Shown here: piece by piece, positions 9,220 through 16,443 of the stretch
How the letters are laid out: every line of letters starts with the position of its first letter
Numbering within the stretch: position 1 is the stretch's first letter
From: Streptomyces sp. AM 4-1-1
Lineage (GTDB): Bacteria; Actinomycetota; Actinomycetes; Streptomycetales; Streptomycetaceae
Assembly (NCBI RefSeq): GCF_029167625.1
Contig: NZ_CP119145.1
Location: 7,104,658 to 7,168,657 of the forward strand
Length of the DNA stretch: 64,000 nucleotides
Direction of reading: 5' to 3'
The notes under the pieces: model-generated
What the model was told of the DNA's origin: nothing
Seen by the model: only the letters and a program-made list of their open reading frames with translations
The model's database searches: none
Made by a program: the position numbers and the translations under genes

Positions 9220-9253
9220 GAGCCGGATGCGCTGAAAGGTGCACGTCCGGTTC
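9220..9253 (+). ncRNA. Group II intron domain V
   Basis: A 34-nt hairpin with the catalytic AGC at 9221-9223, a GAAA tetraloop and matched lower stem arms GAGCCGG and CCGGTTC. Domain VI (about 9258-9294) follows. This is the most conserved catalytic element of group II ribozymes. Confidence 0.88.
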
Positions 9254-9416
9254 TGAGGGGGCCGGGTCACGGCAACGTGATCCGGCTACCCGACCACAGG
9301 CCTTTACGTCTTCACCGGCCGCGCAGCAAGGGAGCCCAAGCTAGTTCGGTCAACGGGACATTCGCTGCCCCGTTCTTCAGCCGGAAGATTTCAAGTCCAG
9401 TGAGACGGTCGTGATG

Positions 9417-10661
9417 CTATGAGGTTTGTGGTGCGGGTTCCCTGCGCTTGGCTGGGTCGTTGATCCATGCCTGCTGGGGTATCCGGGGTGGTCGGGGGCG
9501 GCGGCCGAAGCGTTCGGGGTGGCGGATGTATGCGTCGGCGAGGGTGACGGCCCGCTGGTCGCGGACCTCCTCGGCGGTGCCGAAGTGCACGCTGGCCGGT
9601 GTGTGCCAGCCGATGCCCGAGTGCCGGTGTTCGTGGTTGTAGTACGCGATGAATGCCTCGAACCACTCGCGGGCATGGGCCAGCGAGTCGAATCGTTCGG
9701 GGTAGTCGGACATGTACTTCGTGGTCTTGAAGTGTGCCTCGCTGTAGGGGTTGTCGTTGGAGGTCTTCGGCCGCGAGTGCGACCGGGTGACGCCGAGGTC
9801 GACCAGCAGCTGCGAGACCCTCTTGGAGGTCATCGAGGTGCCGCGGTCGGCGTGCACGGTCTGGGGCACGATGCCGTTGCGGATGATGGTCTCGCGGATC
9901 AACTCCTCGGCCCGCACCGCTGATTCGGCCCGCTCAACGGTGTGGCCGACGATGTAGCGGCTGAAGATGTCGATGATGACGTAGGCGTGATACCAGGTGC
10001 CCTTGACCGGTCCGGCCGCCTTGGTGATGTCCCAGGTGAACACCTGCGAGGGTCCGGTTGCGACCAGCTCGGGCACTGCTTTGGCGGGATGAGCGGCCTG
10101 CCGTCGGCGCTCACCGGACTGACCCTGCTCGCGCAGGATCCGGTACATCGTCGAGACGGAGCAGTAATAGCGGCCGGCGTCCAACTCGCGGGCCCAGATC
10201 TGGGCGGGCGCCAGTTCGGCGTACTCGTCGCTGTTCATCAGTTCCAGGACGGCAGAGCGCTCCTGGTCCGTCAGGGCCGAGGGCTGCACCTGCGCGTGGG
10301 AGCGGGGTGCGCGGACTGTCGGGGGCTTGAGGCTGCGATAGTGCGTGGCACGTGAGCGACCGGTCAGCCGACACGCGGCCGTGATGCCCAGCTGAACCTC
10401 GACGCCGGTGAACGCCTCGTCCACGACAGGGACTGCGGCAGGCTTCAGTCCGCGCTCTCGGAGATCATTTCCAAGAGCGCGGAAGCTTTTCCCATCACCT
10501 CGAGTGCGGCCCTGTTCCGGGCCAGGTCCTTCTCCAGCCGTGCCACCTGCTGCCGCAGTTTCTCGTTCTCCACCTCCGCGGCGGACTTCTTCCCACGGGC
10601 CGGGCTCGTGCGGCGGTCGACCAGGTTCTCCAGGGCCCGGGCGTCCCGGGCGGCCCGCCAT
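9417..10661 (-). CDS. IS3-family transposase OrfB (copy 1), made by -1 frameshift
   Basis: The catalytic integrase domain begins at about residue 95 and shows VFTWDITKAAGP (first Asp), VHADRGTSMTSK (second Asp) and NPYSEAHFKTTK (Glu), the DDE triad of IS3 transposases. The first 70 or so residues in this frame overlap OrfA and are probably not translated independently. The slip likely occurs at the GGGAAAAG tract, fusing OrfA to GKSFRALGNDLRERGL. The reading frame is intact to its stop. Confidence 0.9.
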   Translation of the reverse strand: MAGRPGRPGPGEPGRPPHEPGPWEEVRRGGGERETAAAGGTAGEGPGPEQGRTRGDGKSFRALGNDLRERGLKPAAVPVVDEAFTGVEVQLGITAACRLTGRSRATHYRSLKPPTVRAPRSHAQVQPSALTDQERSAVLELMNSDEYAELAPAQIWARELDAGRYYCSVSTMYRILREQGQSGERRRQAAHPAKAVPELVATGPSQVFTWDITKAAGPVKGTWYHAYVIIDIFSRYIVGHTVERAESAVRAEELIRETIIRNGIVPQTVHADRGTSMTSKRVSQLLVDLGVTRSHSRPKTSNDNPYSEAHFKTTKYMSDYPERFDSLAHAREWFEAFIAYYNHEHRHSGIGWHTPASVHFGTAEEVRDQRAVTLADAYIRHPERFGRRPRPPRIPQQAWINDPAKRREPAPQTS

Positions 10662-10828
10662 TCCTTGACGTGCGAGTGGTAGAGCCGTTCCCGGCGCAGG
10701 ACCGCGCCCTTCTCGTTCCTGGGCGCCGCGTCGTACTCAGCGACGATCCGCAGCTTGTACTCCGAGGTGAAAGTGCGGCGCTTCGGCCTCGGTGCCGGGT
10801 CGGACCCGACCGGTTCAGTGCTGGTCAT
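10445..10828 (-). CDS. IS3-family transposase OrfA (copy 1)
   Basis: A protein of 127 residues with an N-terminal helix-turn-helix of the IS3 OrfA type (RRTFTSEYKLRIVAEYD) and a C-terminal leucine-zipper-like coiled coil (ENEKLRQQVARLEKDLARNR). It binds the element ends and regulates transposition. Its 3' end overlaps OrfB, which is read in the -1 frame, as usual in this family. Confidence 0.9.
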   Translation of the reverse strand: MTSTEPVGSDPAPRPKRRTFTSEYKLRIVAEYDAAPRNEKGAVLRRERLYHSHVKEWRAARDARALENLVDRRTSPARGKKSAAEVENEKLRQQVARLEKDLARNRAALEVMGKASALLEMISESAD

Positions 10829-10906
10829 AAGGGGCGATTCTCCTGTCCTACCCTCTCAGGCTAACCCGACAGAGCGGGATGTCTCACCCAAGGCTGGCAG
10901 AGAGGG

Positions 10907-11169
10907 AGCTGGACCCCCGACAGCGACCCCGCCTCGTCGAGATCATCCAGAACCTCCGCGAGCGCATCACCGAAGCCCGCGGAAACGGCTGGCTCGGCGA
11001 GGTCGAAGGACTCCAGGTCAGTTTCGACGCCGCGATGGCCAAGCTAAACAGCCTCAAGAACAGCCGCACCGACGGACGTCCCCAGCTGGTCGACCTCGGC
11101 ATTCCCCTCTTCATTGACCACGCACCATCACCTGCGCCGGGACTACCAGAACACGAGCCTCAAGGCTGA
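10907..11169 (+). pseudogene. 3' remnant of a large site-specific integrase
   Basis: Directly after IS3 copy 1 the frame reads LDPRQRPRLVEIIQNLRERI, then NGWLGEVEGLQVSFDAAMAKL and DLGIPLF. This resembles the C-terminal tail of long actinobacterial integrases found in multi-recombinase elements. The catalytic domain is absent; the element and an adjacent deletion removed it. An ATG inside the IS end could in principle start a short fusion peptide. Confidence 0.5.
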
Positions 11170-11193
11170 TTCCTTCTGCACCAACGCGGCCGT

Positions 11194-11216
11194 CGGCCCC
11201 GCACTAGGCGGGGCCG
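11194..11216. terminator. Bidirectional hairpin terminator
   Basis: CGGCCCCGC and GCGGGGCCG form a perfect 9-bp stem with a 5-base loop. It lies between the integrase remnant (plus) and the peptidase E gene (minus). Confidence 0.65.
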
Positions 11217-11229
11217 CTCTCTCACCACT

Positions 11230-11970
11230 TCACGCGGTTGAAGTGGGCTGTTGTGCTGCGACGAGCAGGCGACACTGCATGGCCTGCTCGTCGACTCCGC
11301 CATCCTTGCCGGGCTCTACCCGATACAAACAGGCCTGAGGCGTACGCGTCACGGAGTCCGCCAGCAGACCGCCCGTGAAGAGGGCGCCGACACCGTCCTC
11401 GACCGCCCAGCCAGCCGGAAGCGCGCGGTCTGCCACGGCTGCCTGATAGGACAATCGTCGGCCGGGCTCACTGTCGTAGTGCGGGCAGACCGAGCCGGAC
11501 AACAGGCCCAGCCCGTCCGAGAGGTGAGTCAGCGGCCCGAAAGAGTCTGTATGCGATCCCTCGGCCCAGCAGTTGGCACCAGCGCTGATGCCGCACAGCA
11601 AGGTCCCCCGGTCGAAGGCCTCGCGAAGTAGCCGATCCACGCCGTGCGCGCGCCAGACCGCCAGCATGTTCGCGGTGTTACCCCCACCTACATACACGAC
11701 GTCTTGAGAGAGCAGGAACGTGCGCAGGGCATCGTCATCGAGCTCCCGCCGAAAGAGATGCAAGACGCTGGGCTCGCAGGAACGTGACTGGTACGCCGAG
11801 AAGAACTGCTCGATGTAGGCGGGGGCGTCGCCACTGGCTGTCGGAATGAAGCACACCCTGGGGCGAGGAACGGGCACCTGATCGAGCACCCAGTCATCCA
11901 GCAGCCCATCGTCGTCGGTGGAGAAGCCGCCTCCAAGGAGAGCCAAACGACGTTCCGGAACGACAGACAC
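11230..11970 (-). CDS. pepE: Peptidase E (S51 family dipeptidase)
   Basis: A protein of 246 residues that matches the peptidase E fold. It shows the N-terminal LALLGGGF, FIPTASGD, then VVYVGGGNTANML and the nucleophile elbow CGISAGANCW (catalytic Ser near 129). CPHYD supplies the probable catalytic His. Peptidase E is a cytoplasmic serine hydrolase cleaving Asp-X dipeptides. GTG 11970 is supported by GGAGG just upstream. The gene stands alone, flanked by a terminator downstream and an intergenic region upstream; it is cargo rather than part of a replicon function. Confidence 0.9.
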   Translation of the reverse strand: MSVVPERRLALLGGGFSTDDDGLLDDWVLDQVPVPRPRVCFIPTASGDAPAYIEQFFSAYQSRSCEPSVLHLFRRELDDDALRTFLLSQDVVYVGGGNTANMLAVWRAHGVDRLLREAFDRGTLLCGISAGANCWAEGSHTDSFGPLTHLSDGLGLLSGSVCPHYDSEPGRRLSYQAAVADRALPAGWAVEDGVGALFTGGLLADSVTRTPQACLYRVEPGKDGGVDEQAMQCRLLVAAQQPTSTA

Positions 11971-12114
11971 GAGGGTGCCTCCTCAGATCAAGATTCAGAC
12001 GCGCATGATGCCCTGAACCGTGCCAAGCCATCGGCTCCGTCCGCAATCGAATAGCCCCTCTGACTGCCCGAGGCCCCATCATCCAGGGCTGGCCACGGCC
12101 ACCGCAGACGTCGA

Positions 12115-12312
12115 ATGGCGGCAACAGGTCAGTCCGCGACCCACTCCTTAGTCCGGAAAAGGGCATCTGGACTCACCGAACTCCTGGCCCGAGAACTCCG
12201 CGACCGCGGCCGCGAGGTCGTAGTCGAGCACCTGCACGTCCATCTGCCGCGCGTCCTCAAGACGCCCGCCGACACCCGCACCGCCCACCCCGAGCAGGAG
12301 ACCGCCCGATGA
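12115..12312 (+). CDS. Short hypothetical gene coupled to the next gene
   Basis: An open frame of up to 65 residues whose second half (GLTELLARELRDRGREVVVE) has helical amphipathic character and natural codon bias. Its TGA overlaps the ATG at 12309 (ATGA), a typical operon junction. The start is not well defined and the frame may be the 3' end of a decayed gene. No family recognised. Confidence 0.35.
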   Translation: MAATGQSATHSLVRKRASGLTELLARELRDRGREVVVEHLHVHLPRVLKTPADTRTAHPEQETAR

Positions 12313-12992
12313 TCCGTCGCATGTTCAGCCGTTGCGCCACCACATCACGCGCCGTCGCCCCCGAGGACCAGGCCGTCGTCGACGGATTCCGCGCGATGCT
12401 CGCCGCCGTCCGCAACCCGCAGCCCTGGACGCCCGACCTCGCCCAGGACATCGCCGTGAGGGTCGGGACGTTCATCGAGCGCGCGCACCCCCGCCCCGGC
12501 GACGATCAGGGCACCGAGACGATCGCCGTCTCCCTGGTCCACCCCGACACCCCGCACGCCGCGGCCTACCTCCACGGCCACCAGCTCGGTTACAACGCCA
12601 AGGGCTGGCTGCGCTGCGAGACAACCGCGATCCTCGGCACCTGGCAGCCGGCCTACGCAATGCTCACCCACGCCGCCGCCAACCTGCCCCTCCCCGCCGA
12701 CATCGGCATGACGCCCGCCCACTACGGCGTCCACGTCGAAGCCCGCCGCGCCGACGGCACCGGCTACACCCTGCTGCGCCTCGGGCCGTACTTCCAGACC
12801 TGGGTCGCCTCCCACGACGCCGACCACCTCAACACCGAGCTCGCGGGCCAGGCGGCCACCGTCCTCCCCGGCTTCACCGTCACCGCGAAGAACGCGCTGT
12901 TCGACGTCAACGACCACGAGAGCTACACCGACCCGTACCTCACCGACATCACCGCCCTCCTCGCCGACGCCATCGCGGAGGTGAACGCGTGA
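12309..12992 (+). CDS. Hypothetical protein, 227 aa
   Basis: Good codon bias throughout and tight coupling at both ends: ATG overlaps the upstream stop, and its own TGA overlaps GTG 12989. The middle part (TETIAVSLVHPDTPHAAAYL) and the C-terminal acidic region show no motif that I recognise, and no signal peptide or membrane segment is evident. It is probably a cytoplasmic cargo protein of actinobacterial plasmids. Confidence 0.6.
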   Translation: MIRRMFSRCATTSRAVAPEDQAVVDGFRAMLAAVRNPQPWTPDLAQDIAVRVGTFIERAHPRPGDDQGTETIAVSLVHPDTPHAAAYLHGHQLGYNAKGWLRCETTAILGTWQPAYAMLTHAAANLPLPADIGMTPAHYGVHVEARRADGTGYTLLRLGPYFQTWVASHDADHLNTELAGQAATVLPGFTVTAKNALFDVNDHESYTDPYLTDITALLADAIAEVNA

Positions 12993-13482
12993 CCACCACG
13001 CCCCTGTACGAGATCGAGACCAGCGAAGGCGACGACGGCACCACACCCCGTCGAACAGCGGCTTCGTCACCCATCACGGCCTGAACATCGCCGGAATCGA
13101 TGACGCCACCGAGGACCACCTCTACCCGGTCGCCTTCATCGTCCTCGGGCACCACCGGTGGGCCGACGCCATCGAGGGAGCCGCCGCATACATGGCCCAT
13201 GTCCACACCTGGCGCAACCTCCACCTCTACCCGGGCGACGACCCCTCGGAGCTCATCCCTCGCATCCCGCGCGCCGTCCAGACATGGGGTGTGTTCTTAC
13301 ACCATCCCCACGCCGATCACAGGTGCGCCTGCGAGTGGGACGACACCTGGCGCGTGGTCTGGGCACCCGCCACCGAACCCGGCGTCGTCCCGATCACCGC
13401 CCTGCGCCACCCCGCTGCCCCGGCGACCGCTGCCAGCATCCCCAACCCCGACGAAGGCGCCCCCGCTACCTGGGCGGCCTGA
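12989..13482 (+). CDS. Hypothetical protein, interrupted by an apparent one-base frameshift
   Basis: GTG 12989 overlaps the previous stop. The frame reads TTTPLYEIETSEGDDGTT. One additional C in the C4 run 13046-13049 is then needed to continue as PPSNSGFVTHHGLNIAG and on to TGA 13480-13482 (about 164 residues in total). The downstream part is rich in His and Trp (HHRWADAIEG, TWGVFLHHPHADHRCACEW). Family not recognised. The break may be a sequencing error. Confidence 0.5.
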
Positions 13483-13506
13483 CACACGCGACCGGCACGA
13501 CAAAGA

Positions 13507-13539
13507 CCCGGCTTCCCCACTGACTGCGGGGAAGCCGGG
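13507..13539. terminator. Strong hairpin between convergent genes
   Basis: CCCGGCTTCCCC and GGGGAAGCCGGG form a perfect 12-bp stem with a 9-base loop, followed on the plus strand by CCTTTCCTCGTTCTT. It lies between the short hypothetical operon and parAB. Confidence 0.8.
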
Positions 13540-13603
13540 CCTTTCCTCGTTCTTGGGTCTTCGCCAGGTCAAGACCACCTGCTCATTGCCCTCAACCGAT
13601 CCG

Positions 13604-13623
13604 GTGTTGACCGCGGTCAACAC
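13604..13623. promoter_or_regulatory. parS: Putative parS site 1 (20-bp palindrome), downstream of parB
   Basis: A perfect palindrome GTGTTGACCGCGGTCAACAC, lying 53 bp past the parB stop. It is identical to the three copies inside parB. Four identical palindromes clustered at a parAB locus are most simply the ParB-binding centromere. Confidence 0.8.
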
Positions 13624-13675
13624 ACCGTGGGTGCTGCCACGACGGGCCACGCTGATCGGGCCAGGAGGCGACCTG

Positions 13676-14874
13676 CTAGACGTGCTCTCGAAGAGCCTCG
13701 ATCAGAGCATTCAGCTCGGCTGTAGAGAGAGCCGAAGCGATCGTCGCCGCTTGAGCTGCTGGCGTCTCCCCGAGCTCCTTCATCAGGACCTGCGCGTACT
13801 CCTCAGCCTCCCCGGTGTGCTCCGCCGAGCGACCCTGAGACGGCACGGACGACTGAGCGGGCGGTTTGGAGACCGAGGAGCCCGAGTTGGCTGACGCCTG
13901 GCGCGCGGGCACCGGCGGGGAGCGGAGGTGTTGACCGCGGTCAACACCTCCGGCGCCTCGTCGCCCGGCTTCGTGCCTTCCGCCAACGACTCCGACGTGT
14001 TGACCGCGGTCAACACGGATGGCTGCCCATTCGTGGGGCCGCCCGCGCTGACGGTCTCCGTGTTGACCGCGGTCAACACGCCTCCGCTCTTGGCTGCCCG
14101 CAGCAGCTTCTTCTCTTCGTCCCGCTTCTGTGCTTCTGCCTCCCGGTGCGAGGCCAGGTGCTCCATGAGGTCGGCGCTGCTCAGACCTGGCTGAGCCTTG
14201 AGGCGACGAGCCAGCAGACGGCCTTCCCGTTCGGGCAGTACGCCGGCACTGAGCTTTTCCTGAATGCCTTCAGGCAGGGTGAGCAGGGCCAGCTGGTTGG
14301 TCACCCAGGCCTTGGACTTGCCCAGCCGCTCAGCCGCCCGAGTCTGGGCGCCGGCGTCGCCCTCTCCAGCGCAGACCTCTACCAGTGCTTGGACACCACG
14401 AGCCCGCTCGACGAGATCGAAGTCCTCACGATCGAGGTTCTCCTTGAGGAGAAAATCTACGAAGTCTTCCCGCGACGAGGCGAGATCGTTCCGCACCACG
14501 AAGTCGAGCGCCTCGAGCCCCACGTGATCCGCACTGCGGTAGCGGCGCTCCCCGTTCACGAGCACGTAGTCGGCCCCGCCGACGTGATCAGCGTGCTCGG
14601 GCCACAGGGACAGGTATGCATCGCGCGATACAGCGACACACGCTGCGAGCTGTACAGCCCGCAGCTCCTCACCGAAACGGGCCTTCTGCTCGTCCGTGCC
14701 GAAATTCCGCCGAGGGTTCAGGGGAGTGGGCTTCACCTCCCTCAGGCGGAGCCGCACCAGCTCGTACGACGGCACATCACCCTGCGCCACTGCTTTGGCC
14801 CGCCCACGGTCACTGCGACCGCGCGGCACCTTGTTGAACGATGACCCAGTCCCCAGACGGTCCGCGGCCTTCAT
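13676..14874 (-). CDS. parB: ParB centromere-binding protein carrying embedded parS sites; apparent frameshift near the 3' end
   Basis: The N-terminal ParB/Sulfiredoxin-like CTPase domain has LVNGERRYRSA, the GxRR box. A central HTH follows (RAAERLGKSKAWVTNQLALL). A low-complexity linker then contains three VLTAVNT heptapeptides encoded by the palindromes. The frame from 14874 stays open to 13783 but turns Arg-rich after TSAP. One extra base in the G4 run 13917-13920 (plus strand) would restore PPVPARQASANSGSS and a sensible C-terminal dimerisation-like helix (ALSTAELNALIEALREHV) ending at 13676. Start ATG 14874 overlaps the parA stop. Role: binds parS and stimulates the ParA ATPase for segregation. 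Confidence 0.88.
13928..13947. promoter_or_regulatory. parS: Putative parS site 2, inside parB (30-bp extended palindrome)
   Basis: The same 20-bp palindrome. Here the symmetry extends 5 bp further on each side (CGGAG...CTCCG, 13923-13952), giving the longest version in the cluster. It is translated in parB as VLTAVNT. Confidence 0.82.
13997..14016. promoter_or_regulatory. parS: Putative parS site 3, inside parB
   Basis: The same 20-bp palindrome, 69 bp from site 2, a whole number of codons. It is read in the parB frame as VLTAVNT. Confidence 0.82.
14060..14079. promoter_or_regulatory. parS: Putative parS site 4, inside parB
   Basis: The same 20-bp palindrome, 63 bp from site 3, again a whole number of codons and read as VLTAVNT. 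Confidence 0.82.
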
Positions 14875-16025
14875 CCCTTCACCGCCAGAGCCACAGTCCG
14901 CATCGCCTCGGACTGCTCACAGTTCGGCGCAGAGGAAAGCAACGGAGCCTTGAGACGGTTCGCTTCACGCTGCTCCTTCCGCTCAGGGACCACGGCCAGA
15001 ACCGGCGGATCACCGATGGCCTTCCAGCTTTCGAGGGACGACGTAGCGATGAAGCCCTTGCGGCTGTCGTACATGTTGACGACGAACCCCAACTTGGCGA
15101 TGGCCACGTCCAGGTCCTCCGAAAGGTCCTCGATCTGGTCGTACAGCATGTCGTAGGCGTCGGCCGAGCTGTCCTCTGCCAACACCGGGATCACCACGCC
15201 TGACGCGCTGGCTTCCTCACCGTCCCGCGTGCGGGCGTAGTAGAGCGCCGTGTCCATCGAGTAGCCCAGGCTGGGCGGACAGTCGATGACGATGAAGTCG
15301 AACTCGCTCTCCAGCGGCTCCAGCGCCTTCTCGAGGGCGATCTCCTTGATACGAACATGACGCGTCGTCGCCAGCTTCGCATCCAGCAGGAACGCGTCCT
15401 TGCACCCGGGCAGGAGGAACAGCCGGCCGCCGAAAGCACCCTCTTCTATCGGCACCAGCAGGTCACGCAGCGCACCCTTTCCCTCGCCAAGCATGTGCTT
15501 GGCCAGACTGGGCTCATCGATGGCGAGCATTTCGTAGCCAAGCTGCTTGGTCAGATGGCACTGAGGGTCGAAGTCGACGAGTAGGACGCGCTGGCCGATC
15601 TCCGCGAGAGCCTCCGCCACACCGGCTGACGTCGCCGTCTTACCGACACCGCCCTTCTGGTTCCCGAATACAAGACGCCGCGCACCGGTCGTGCGGGGGG
15701 CACGGCGGGGCGACGGGTGACTGTCGAGCCAAAGCCGGATCGACTGGGCGATGCCCTGGTTGAACGGGATCCCTCGGGCCTTGCAGTCGTCCTTGAACTC
15801 CCCGTAAAGGCCTGTCGGGAGATACGTGGCGAACGAACCGCCGCCCGACGTGTCGACCTGAGGGCGAGGAGCGTCGGCGCTGCGCCAGGCATGGACGCCT
15901 TCCGTAACGGCATCTTTGATATCCACGCCCAACTCTGCGGCACGGACCTTCAGTTCCTGTCGCAGCGGCGCGGGGAGCTTCGCAACTACCTTTTCCCGAT
16001 CATCGGGACTGTATGGGGCGGTCAT
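14871..16025 (-). CDS. parA: ParA partition ATPase
   Basis: A protein of 384 residues. Residues 1-115 form an N-terminal extension that may bind DNA for autoregulation (KVVAKLPAPLRQELKVRAAE). The deviant Walker A box follows (NQKGGVGKTATS, about 122-133), then FDPQCHLT and the Walker B segment DFIVIDCPPSLGYS (about 243-256). This is the type Ia/Ib ParA signature. It overlaps parB by 4 bp (ATGA), so the two are coupled. The protein positions ParB-parS complexes on the nucleoid and implies a low-copy replicon. The gene is intact. Confidence 0.95.
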   Translation of the reverse strand: MTAPYSPDDREKVVAKLPAPLRQELKVRAAELGVDIKDAVTEGVHAWRSADAPRPQVDTSGGGSFATYLPTGLYGEFKDDCKARGIPFNQGIAQSIRLWLDSHPSPRRAPRTTGARRLVFGNQKGGVGKTATSAGVAEALAEIGQRVLLVDFDPQCHLTKQLGYEMLAIDEPSLAKHMLGEGKGALRDLLVPIEEGAFGGRLFLLPGCKDAFLLDAKLATTRHVRIKEIALEKALEPLESEFDFIVIDCPPSLGYSMDTALYYARTRDGEEASASGVVIPVLAEDSSADAYDMLYDQIEDLSEDLDVAIAKLGFVVNMYDSRKGFIATSSLESWKAIGDPPVLAVVPERKEQREANRLKAPLLSSAPNCEQSEAMRTVALAVKG

Positions 16026-16443
16026 GCGGATACCTTACTCACCTATTGCGCGGGCGTAGCCGGACAACACTCGTCCTCACTCACTCCGTAATGCGGTAAC
16101 TCCGTCGTGCTCGGGGTGCTCACAGCGACAGAGCGCTGGCCTACCACCGGCACCTGAGACGTCGTGCCTGCCGATGTAACGCCAGATGACTCCGATGTGC
16201 CCCCATGGACGAGGTGATCTCGTAGACGCCGGGGGCACGGCGAACGTCTTTGTTCCGTAAGCCGGGGCGGGGTGTGGTGCTGGAGGTCGGCGGTGAAGCG
16301 GGGTGTGCCCTTTGTCGCTCGGAGGTCGATAGCTCGCGCGCATGGCGCCGCAAGAACTGAGCCACCTTCACCGAAACGCACTCGGACGCTGACAACGCAG
16401 GGATAGCATCCGCAGGTTCTGCACCTCGAGGGAAGGCGGAGGG
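16026..16443. other. Divergent intergenic region between parA and the membrane NTPase
   Basis: 418 bp without a convincing gene. It must hold the parA promoter (minus) and the promoter of the gene at 16444 (plus). A good ribosome-binding site, GGCGGAGGG, ends just before ATG 16444. No copy of the parS palindrome and no clear iteron array were seen, so an origin here is possible but unsupported. Confidence 0.5.

Larger units (their letters stand above)
6756..9294 (+). mobile_element. Group II intron with LtrA-type maturase ORF
   Basis: The 5' boundary is placed at GTGCGAC (6756), the group II consensus GUGYG. The 3' boundary is placed at ...CTACCCGAC (9294), after domains V and VI. Between them are about 670 bases of structured RNA sequence, then the reverse transcriptase gene, then domain V at 9220-9253. 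The intron lies in the sense orientation just downstream of a truncated gene and upstream of IS3 copy 1. Splicing would join ...GCTCAGT to CACAGGCC. Boundaries are accurate to a few bases at best. Confidence 0.8.
9383..10905 (-). mobile_element. IS3-family element, copy 1 (no target duplication)
   Basis: The sequence is the inverted identical-looking copy of the element at 27576-29098; both are 1523 bp and carry the same orfA/orfB. Near both ends is a short inverted TGAGAC motif. Unlike copy 2, the flanks here (CAGCC left, GAGCT right) do not match, so the insertion was followed by an adjacent deletion. The right flank is a truncated integrase gene. Confidence 0.88.

Noticed and set aside
13604..14079. 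CRISPR array
   Set aside because: The four 20-bp repeats are perfect palindromes with unequal spacing (324, 69, 63 bp) and the intervening sequence is parB coding sequence. This is a centromere-like cluster.
16026..16443. Replication origin upstream of parA
   Set aside because: No iterons, AT-rich unwinding element or DnaA-like boxes were recognised, so there is no positive support.
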